A stretch of DNA of 10,678 nucleotides from NCBI GenBank assembly GCA_014728785.1, contig WJKZ01000234.1, positions 1 to 10,678 on the forward strand. Direction: 5' to 3'. A program made the translations under genes and the position numbers. Of this stretch, positions 5,788 through 10,678 are shown in pieces (within the stretch, counting starts at the first letter, position 1; the number at the start of each line of letters is the position of its first letter). The stretch comes from Candidatus Omnitrophota bacterium (GTDB lineage Bacteria > Omnitrophota > Gorgyraeia > Duberdicusellales > 4484-171). The notes under the pieces are model-generated. The model saw nothing but the letters and a program-made list of their open reading frames with translations, did no database searches and was not told the origin of the DNA.

Positions 5788-6980
5788 TGGGTGACACCAT
5801 AAAACCGTTCAGGGCCACTCACTATAATCCCGGTTTGTTCAATGATTATTCGAAGTTGGTTTGCCCGCCCTACGATGTAATAAGTAAAGGTCAGCTTAAC
5901 AGGCTGCGTAAAAAGTCTCCTTATAACTTTTCTCACATTCTTATCGCAGACAAAAAAAATTATAAAAAAGCCGGAAAAAAATTCTCTGAATGGGTAGATA
6001 AAAATATTCTTGTTGACGACAACGTTGCCGGTTTTTATTTTTACGAACAGCATTTCAAAATAGATGGCCGCCGTCTCAGCCGGTTCGGTATTCTTTGCCT
6101 GCTAAGTATGGATGAAAGAAGTATATTTCCCCATGAAAATACTTTCAAGGGGCCCAAGATAGACAGGAAAAGAATCTTACAGACCTTAAAAGCCAACCTC
6201 AGTCCTATTTTCGTAATCTCCGCCAAAAGAATTGATTTTCTGAAAGACATACGCACAAAGCTTATGCGGAAGGAGCCTCTTATCAAATTCTGCGATGATG
6301 AGGGTAATCTTAACAGGGCGTGGAATATAAACGAAACCGCGGATATAAAAAAGATCTGCCGAGGGTTTGAAAGAGGCAAGTTGGTTATAGCCGACGGCCA
6401 CCATCGTTTTGAGATATCCTACGATTATTTTCTTAAAAATAAAAGTAGATTTAAAGATTTAAACTGGATACTTGCTTATGTTACGGGTTACCAGCAGGGG
6501 TTGGTAATATTGCCTACCCACCGGGTTGCGCAGGTTAAAAATGAAAATGAATTTTTTAAGAAACTGAAAGAGGTCTTTGGGGTTTTTTCTGTAAGCCGGA
6601 GAAAACTCGAGGAAAAGTTAAAAGAAAAAGGCGATTTCCGCATGGGGATATACCGGCGGGGTAAATTTTATCTTCTTAAGCTCAAAGACAAAGGGCTTCT
6701 GAAACAAGTGGACAACCCTGTGTACCGCAAGTTGGACAGTTATGTGTTCCAGAAGGCCGTTTTGCCTTTATTTGCAATAAAAGGGGATATAGAGTATACT
6801 CATAGTATAAAGGAGGCTAAAAAGATTTCCGGAGACAAAAAAACCGCCTTCCTCTTAAGGGCTGTATCTCTGGAAGAAGTGGTTAAGGTATCAAGCAAAG
6901 GCTTGAAGCTTCCCCAAAAAAGCACTTATTTTTACCCCAAGATACTTTCGGGGATAGTCTTGAGGAGGTTTAAACCTTGA
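5787..6980 (+). CDS. DUF1015 family protein
   Basis: A 397-residue cytoplasmic protein of the DUF1015 (COG4198) family. Recognised motifs are KPFRATHYNP near the start, PPYDVIS (27-33), FPHENTF (H116, E117, T119), and IADGHHRFE with A202-D203-G204-H205-H206-R207, the most diagnostic family signature. The conserved His, Glu, Asp and Arg residues suggest an enzyme. From memory, family members often neighbour serA and serC and may relate to ParB-like serine kinases, but I cannot confirm that here and neither neighbour is present. There is no signal peptide or membrane segment. The start overlaps the fmdB stop and the end overlaps accD by 4 bases. I know of no established function for the family and assign none. 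Confidence 0.93.
   Translation: MGDTIKPFRATHYNPGLFNDYSKLVCPPYDVISKGQLNRLRKKSPYNFSHILIADKKNYKKAGKKFSEWVDKNILVDDNVAGFYFYEQHFKIDGRRLSRFGILCLLSMDERSIFPHENTFKGPKIDRKRILQTLKANLSPIFVISAKRIDFLKDIRTKLMRKEPLIKFCDDEGNLNRAWNINETADIKKICRGFERGKLVIADGHHRFEISYDYFLKNKSRFKDLNWILAYVTGYQQGLVILPTHRVAQVKNENEFFKKLKEVFGVFSVSRRKLEEKLKEKGDFRMGIYRRGKFYLLKLKDKGLLKQVDNPVYRKLDSYVFQKAVLPLFAIKGDIEYTHSIKEAKKISGDKKTAFLLRAVSLEEVVKVSSKGLKLPQKSTYFYPKILSGIVLRRFKP
6962..6979 (+). promoter_or_regulatory. Shine-Dalgarno that fixes the accD TTG start
   Basis: GAGGAGG (6962-6968) lies 8 nt before TTG (6977-6979), within the last codons of the DUF1015 gene. No ATG or GTG start lies in a suitable position before the zinc ribbon, so this SD decides the start. 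The TTGA overlap implies coupled translation. Confidence 0.75.
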
Positions 6981-7810
6981 GGATATTCAATAAATCTTTC
7001 GGTTTCGGAAAGAAGAAAAAAAAGATACCCGACGGCTTATGGGATAAATGTAATAAGTGCTCCAGCCTTATATTCAGAAAAATACTTGAAGATAATTTTA
7101 AGGTTTGTCCGAAGTGCGGATACCATTTTCCTTTAATCTGCTGGGAGAGGGTAGACCTCCTGGCGGATAAAAACACTTTCTCTGAGATTGCCTCTAATCT
7201 TACCTCAAGCGATCCCTTAGGATTTTCAGGCCCTAAGACTTATAAAGAGAAACTTCAGCATGCCGTAAAGACTACCGGTTTAAAGGAAGCAGCCGTGGTG
7301 GGAGAAGCCAGGCTTAAAGGAAGAAGAATAGCTTTAGGGGTTACTGATTTTCGTTTTATCATGGGCTCTATGGGCTCTGTTTTGGGGGAAAAGATTACTC
7401 TTCTGGCAGAGAAAGCGGCAGAGGAAAGAATACCATTGGTTATATCTTCCAGTTCAGGGGGTGGGGCAAGAATGTATGAAGGAATGCTCAGTCTTATGCA
7501 GATGGCTAAGACCAGCGGCGCCATAGCTAATCTTAAAAAGGAGAATATCCCTTATATTTCTATACTTGCTCATCCTACAATGGCGGGGGTTATGGCTTCC
7601 TTCGCGGGTCTGGGCGATATAATAGTGGCTGAACCCGGAGCCCTGATAGGATTCGCCGGTCCCAGGGTGATAAAGCAGACTATTAAGCAGGATTTACCGG
7701 AAGGCTTTCAGACTTCCGAATTTAATTATGAACACGGGCTCATAGATATGGTCGTGCCCAGGAAAGAATTAAAAGATACACTTTTTAAACTGATTGATTA
7801 TTTAACTTGA
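6977..7810 (+). CDS. accD: Acetyl-CoA carboxylase carboxyltransferase subunit beta
   Basis: AccD pairs with AccA to transfer the carboxyl group from biotin-BCCP to acetyl-CoA, giving malonyl-CoA for fatty acid synthesis. The 277 residues include the N-terminal zinc ribbon (C25, C28, C44, C47). Next come the acyl-CoA-binding crotonase-fold motifs: MGSMGSVLGEKI, SGGGARMYEG (160-169), LSLMQMAKTS and AEPGALIGFAGPRVI. The C-terminus GFQTSEFNYEHGLIDMVV is typical. It starts at TTG 6977, chosen because of the GAGGAGG 8 nt upstream. One departure is HPTMAG (199-204), where the usual motif is DPTxGG, so one glycine of the loop is alanine. accA is not adjacent in this window. It overlaps the DUF1015 gene by 4 bases, implying co-expression. 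Confidence 0.97.
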   Translation: MRIFNKSFGFGKKKKKIPDGLWDKCNKCSSLIFRKILEDNFKVCPKCGYHFPLICWERVDLLADKNTFSEIASNLTSSDPLGFSGPKTYKEKLQHAVKTTGLKEAAVVGEARLKGRRIALGVTDFRFIMGSMGSVLGEKITLLAEKAAEERIPLVISSSSGGGARMYEGMLSLMQMAKTSGAIANLKKENIPYISILAHPTMAGVMASFAGLGDIIVAEPGALIGFAGPRVIKQTIKQDLPEGFQTSEFNYEHGLIDMVVPRKELKDTLFKLIDYLT

Positions 7811-7814
7811 CATA

Positions 7815-7838
7815 TTAAAATTTAAAATTTAAAATTTA
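7815..7838 (+). repeat. Three tandem TTAAAAT heptamers
   Basis: TTAAAAT occurs three times in perfect tandem (7815-7821, 7822-7828, 7829-7835) plus a partial TTA. It fills almost the whole 33-bp gap between accD and the ABC ATPase, which has no Shine-Dalgarno. It may act as an A/T-rich unstructured leader for translation start, or simply be slippage. Confidence 0.85.
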
Positions 7839-7843
7839 GACTT

Positions 7844-8623
7844 ATGGCGCAGGTTTTACTTAAAGATTTGGTGAAAGAGTATAAAGGCGGTATTCCGGCC
7901 GTAAACGAAGTTAATCTTACCGTAAAAGATAAAGAATTTGTGGTATTAGTAGGTCCTTCCGGCTGCGGTAAGTCCACTACCTTGAGAATGATAGCCGGCC
8001 TTGACTATCCCACCAGAGGAGAGATTTACATAAAAGACAAAATGGTAAACAACATCCCCGCCAAGGATAGAAATATCGCTATGGTTTTTCAAAACTATGC
8101 TCTTTATCCCCACATGAATGCCTATGCTAATATGGCCTTTGCATTGAAGCTTCGCAATTATTCAAAGCAGGATATAGATAAAAGAGTGAAGGAGGCTGCT
8201 CAAATTCTGGGGATAAGCCGTCTCCTCGAACGTAAACCAAAAGAGATTTCCGGTGGAGAAAGACAACGGGTCGCCGTAGGCAGGGCTATAGTACGTAAAC
8301 CAGAAGTATTCCTTTTTGATGAACCTTTAAGTAACCTGGACGCTAAGATGCGAGTCCAGATGCGCACCGAAATACATAAGCTTCATTTAAAAATACAAAC
8401 CACTATGATTTATGTGACTCATGACCAGACAGAAGCTATGACTTTAGGTAACAGGATTGCGGTTATGAAAAACGGAGAAGTGCTGCAATTCGATACTCCT
8501 TTAAACGTTTACGATAACCCGACTAATAAGTTTGTAGCAGGGTTTATAGGTTCACCTCCCATGAATTTCATGAAGGGTAAGGTCATAGCCAGAAATGGAG
8601 GTCTTTATTTTCAACGAAAGTAA
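7844..8623 (+). CDS. MalK/UgpC/MsmX-type ABC transporter ATP-binding protein, N-terminal part (frameshifted)
   Basis: This is the ATPase of a carbohydrate-type (CUT1) importer, a cytoplasmic subunit that energises a membrane permease pair. The ATPase domain is complete: Walker [10 protein letters not shown] (37-45, K43), Q-loop Q83 followed by the family YALYPHM, signature SGGERQR (136-142; the usual form is SGGQQQR or SGGQRQR), Walker B with D159-E160, D-loop SNLD, and H193 in [20 protein letters not shown] near residue 240 is the standard entry into the MalK regulatory OB domain. The frame then ends at TAA (8621-8623) after 259 residues, about 110 short, and the rest continues in the +1 frame (8595-8948). 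The start ATG has no clear Shine-Dalgarno. No permease or binding-protein gene is adjacent, as in orphan multi-importer ATPases such as MsmX. Confidence 0.93.
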   Translation: MAQVLLKDLVKEYKGGIPAVNEVNLTVKDKEFVVLVGPSGCGKSTTLRMIAGLDYPTRGEIYIKDKMVNNIPAKDRNIAMVFQNYALYPHMNAYANMAFALKLRNYSKQDIDKRVKEAAQILGISRLLERKPKEISGGERQRVAVGRAIVRKPEVFLFDEPLSNLDAKMRVQMRTEIHKLHLKIQTTMIYVTHDQTEAMTLGNRIAVMKNGEVLQFDTPLNVYDNPTNKFVAGFIGSPPMNFMKGKVIARNGGLYFQRK

Positions 8624-8948
8624 TTTTCAGGTTAAAATTCTTGATCAAATGGCTGACAAGCTGGAAAATTACATCGATAAAGAAGTTGTCTTCGGTATAA
8701 GGCCGGAAAATATCTATGATAAACTTTTTGCTTCTCATTCTACCCCTGAGAATACGGTCAATGTTTTGTGCGACGTCATGGAGACAATGGGCTCTGAAAA
8801 CTATTTATATCTTACTACCGGGAAACATGTTATAATAGCAGTAGTAGATGCTGCCAATAAGCCTTTAATGGGCAGCATGGTTGAAGTGGTGTTTGATATG
8901 ACTAGGGCTCATTTTTTCGACCCCTCTACCGAAAAAACCATTGTATAG
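8595..8948 (+). CDS. C-terminal regulatory domain of the same MalK-type ATPase, in the +1 frame
   Basis: This 117-codon frame is the TOBE/OB-like end of a MalK/UgpC family protein: [24 protein letters not shown] (compare the family GIRPEDI), then [12 protein letters not shown] and [15 protein letters not shown], matching the usual close MHxFDPxTGxxI. Removing one T from the TTTT run at 8608-8611 fuses the two frames into a single 367-residue protein of normal family length, reading GGLYFNESNF across the join. The nominal ATG at 8595 has no Shine-Dalgarno and lies inside the upstream frame, so independent translation is doubtful. It is best regarded as one gene, 7844-8948, interrupted by a one-base frameshift, whether real or from sequencing. 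It overlaps the next gene by 8 bases. Confidence 0.88.
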   Translation: MEVFIFNESNFQVKILDQMADKLENYIDKEVVFGIRPENIYDKLFASHSTPENTVNVLCDVMETMGSENYLYLTTGKHVIIAVVDAANKPLMGSMVEVVFDMTRAHFFDPSTEKTIV

Positions 8949-10200
8949 TATTTTAAGTACCACAGCATTAATACTTCTTGTAATCTTATCCTTTCTTTTT
9001 GCCTGCACGGCGAAAATTTCTCTTATAAGTTTCGTCGCTATTATTGTTGTGGCCGGAGGAATATTTGTCTTTTTCTACAGGGCCAGGCTTAAATTTTTAT
9101 CTGTACTTCAGGGAGAAAACGAAAGAATCGAAGTAGAAATCAATCTTTTGGAAAAAGGCCTTAAAGAGAAAAAAGAGACCCTGGCTCTTCTTCCGGAAAG
9201 ACGGAAGCGTTTGTCCCTGCTTTTCAGCATTTCCCAGAATCTGATTGAACTTATAGATACTTCAGAGATTTATGACTATATCATAAATACTCTGGGTGAT
9301 CTATTTCCCGATTCCGACAGTATATTATTCTTTGTCTTTGAGAAGGATAAGGATTCCTTGAGCCTTTCTTGTTCGCTCAAGAGAAAGGAGATGGTTATAA
9401 AGGAAAAAGAGGGCGATATTCTAGATAAATGGGTTTTGAGGCACAACTGCTCGTTACTTATAGACGATTTAACCCGGGATTTCAGATTTGATTATACCCA
9501 CTCGCACTCTTATACTCAGCGAAAGAGCCGTTCTTTTGTTGCCAGTCCTATTTCGGTAGGAGATAAAGTATTGGGAGTGATGAGAGCCGAGAGCCAGAAT
9601 GTTTCCAATTTCAGCTTGGAAGATTCCCGCATCTTACGTAATATATGTGATTTGGCTGCTGTAGTTATTGAGAGAGGAAACTTATTGCACTACGCTAAGG
9701 ATTTAGCTATCAAAGACTCTCTTACCTCGCTTTTCCTGCGTGATTACTTTTTTGAACGGCTGGATGAAGAGCTGAAGAGATGCAGTGAAAGAAATTCCAA
9801 CCTCGGCCTCTTAATGCTGGACATAGATGATTTTAAAATGGTAAACGACCAGTATGGCCACGTGGTAGGAGATTCGGTTTTAAAAAAATTGGCAAAAATA
9901 TTAAACGGCAAGGCCGGCGAGCCCGGTAATTTAATTGCCCGCTACGGAGGTGAAGAATTCATCATATATGTCGTCGAATGCGATAAAGATAAAATTTTAA
10001 AAATAGGCGAAGACATAAGGCTTGCCACCGAAGAAGCGGAACTTACCTTCCGCCGAAAGAAAATTAAATTTACTGTATCTCTGGGGGCTGTGGTAAGCCA
10101 GCCTGATGAACGGGATGTAAATAAACTTACAGAAAAAGTAGACAAAGCCCTCTATAAGGCCAAAAGGGAAGGAAAAAATAGAATATGTTTTGCTGGTTGA
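8941..10200 (+). CDS. Membrane-anchored GAF-GGDEF diguanylate cyclase
   Basis: This 419-residue signalling protein is predicted to make c-di-GMP from two GTP. Two hydrophobic segments (about 5-23 and 27-45) anchor it to the membrane with a short hairpin. A charged coiled coil (about 55-85) follows, then a GAF-like sensor region (about 88-245), then the GGDEF domain from KDSLTSLFLRDYF (about 259). Catalytic features are present: DIDDFKMVND (metal Asp at 294 and 296 region) and GGEEF (336-340). YKAKREGKN closes the domain. The inhibitory I-site RxxD expected at -9 to -6 from GGEEF reads EPGN, so product inhibition is unlikely. The only plausible initiation codon is TTG at 8941, with no strong Shine-Dalgarno, overlapping the upstream ATPase end by 8 nt. 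The GAF ligand is unknown. It forms a tandem pair with the overlapping next gene. Confidence 0.92.
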   Translation: MYSILSTTALILLVILSFLFACTAKISLISFVAIIVVAGGIFVFFYRARLKFLSVLQGENERIEVEINLLEKGLKEKKETLALLPERRKRLSLLFSISQNLIELIDTSEIYDYIINTLGDLFPDSDSILFFVFEKDKDSLSLSCSLKRKEMVIKEKEGDILDKWVLRHNCSLLIDDLTRDFRFDYTHSHSYTQRKSRSFVASPISVGDKVLGVMRAESQNVSNFSLEDSRILRNICDLAAVVIERGNLLHYAKDLAIKDSLTSLFLRDYFFERLDEELKRCSERNSNLGLLMLDIDDFKMVNDQYGHVVGDSVLKKLAKILNGKAGEPGNLIARYGGEEFIIYVVECDKDKILKIGEDIRLATEEAELTFRRKKIKFTVSLGAVVSQPDERDVNKLTEKVDKALYKAKREGKNRICFAG

Positions 10201-10678
10201 GTATACTTTCATTATTATTTGCTTTTTTAGCGACAAAGATATTTGCCTTAAGGGATTTTAAGAAAAACAATTTGGAAAAAAGGAAATCTCTTTCTGAGAG
10301 ATATAAAGCGTTAAAGATAGAAACAAAAAGGCTACAGGCCAAGATAGACGACCTGGATAGTAATTTAAGCGAGTATTTTCTCTTCTATGATACTACCAGA
10401 AAAATAGCGCCTCTCCTTGATAAAAACAAACTGTTTTCCGTGTTTTCCGAGGAGATACACCACCTGGGTAATATTTCCGATATACGCTTCGGCGACTTCA
10501 GCGGTGAACAAGGATATCTTAAATTCGAGCTGGAGGATGAGCAGGAAGAATATCTGAGCATAAAGACCAATTCCCGTAAGGTTATAGAATATATACCTTA
10601 TTTTGTGAAGCTCTTAAGTCTTTGTCTCGATAAGATGAGGCTTTATCATCGCCTGCAGGAACTCTCTATACTTGATTC
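10185..10678 (+). CDS. Second membrane-anchored GAF-(GGDEF) protein, 3' truncated by the window end
   Basis: An open frame of 164 codons runs to the window edge without a stop. It starts at ATG 10185, 16 nt inside the upstream GGDEF gene; a GGAAGG-rich stretch lies about 13 nt before it. The N-terminus is a single hydrophobic helix (about 4-20, ending LRDFKK). A Lys/Glu-rich coiled coil follows (about 27-62), then a GAF-like region (about 65-155: SEYFLFYDTTRKIAPLLD, then FGDFSG and FVKLLSLCLDKMRLYHRL). The last residues, QELSILDS, match the usual lead-in to a GGDEF domain (compare LAIKDSLT in the upstream protein). I infer the cut-off part is a GGDEF domain. The shared order of membrane anchor, coiled coil, GAF and linker indicates a duplicated pair, but the sequences have diverged widely. 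Whether the hidden domain is catalytically active cannot be seen. Confidence 0.82.
   Translation, partial: MFCWLSILSLLFAFLATKIFALRDFKKNNLEKRKSLSERYKALKIETKRLQAKIDDLDSNLSEYFLFYDTTRKIAPLLDKNKLFSVFSEEIHHLGNISDIRFGDFSGEQGYLKFELEDEQEEYLSIKTNSRKVIEYIPYFVKLLSLCLDKMRLYHRLQELSILD

Noticed and set aside
8600..8623. Programmed +1 frameshift in the ABC ATPase
   Set aside because: TTT-C could slip, but the next codon is an ordinary CAA, not a stop or obviously rare codon, and no stimulatory Shine-Dalgarno or clear structure is seen. A one-base insertion or sequencing error is simpler.

Overview
The window is a chromosomal housekeeping segment of a bacterium. Base composition is moderate (visibly AT-leaning, not extreme), Shine-Dalgarno sequences are AGGAGG-like, and genes are tightly packed or overlapping. 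No phage, transposon, CRISPR or RNA gene is seen. Gene content (hpf, hrcA-grpE-dnaK, a separate dnaJ, FmdB zinc ribbon, DUF1015, accD, a MalK-type ATPase, GAF-GGDEF proteins) and the degenerate intergenic repeats suggest an uncultured Gram-negative-type lineage such as Omnitrophota or a PVC relative. That placement is recollection and inference only.

Layout. Positions 1-213 hold the start of a divergent minus-strand gene and a short AT-rich spacer. Positions 214-546 encode a short ribosome hibernation factor (hpf). Positions 578-635 hold a sigma70-type promoter with a textbook CIRCE operator just downstream, controlling hrcA (651-1391), grpE (1485-2159) and dnaK (2176-4089). A 245-bp spacer with degenerate GTAAATGAGT-like words in both orientations follows. 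It ends in an independent dnaJ promoter whose -10 box lies inside a perfect 8-bp inverted repeat. dnaJ (4335-5432) and fmdB (5506-5787) come next. fmdB overlaps a DUF1015 gene (5787-6980), which overlaps accD (6977-7810, TTG start). A MalK/UgpC/MsmX-type ABC ATPase (7844-8948) is split by a one-base frameshift near 8608-8611. Then come two overlapping paralogous membrane-anchored GAF-GGDEF genes (8941-10200 and 10185 to beyond the window end).

How they work together. HrcA represses at CIRCE until heat or misfolded protein lowers its activity, and then GrpE and DnaK rise. DnaJ completes the chaperone cycle but appears to be under a different operator. HPF protects idle ribosomes. AccD feeds fatty acid synthesis. 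The tandem GGDEF proteins would make c-di-GMP in response to sensed signals.

Most notable: an HrcA lacking about 100 internal residues that normally include the inserted dimerisation domain; a dnaJ operator candidate distinct from CIRCE; the frameshifted ATPase; a DnaK with archaeal/Gram-positive-like features; and the mirror-image degenerate repeat spacer. I did not find evidence for a wholly new multi-gene system.
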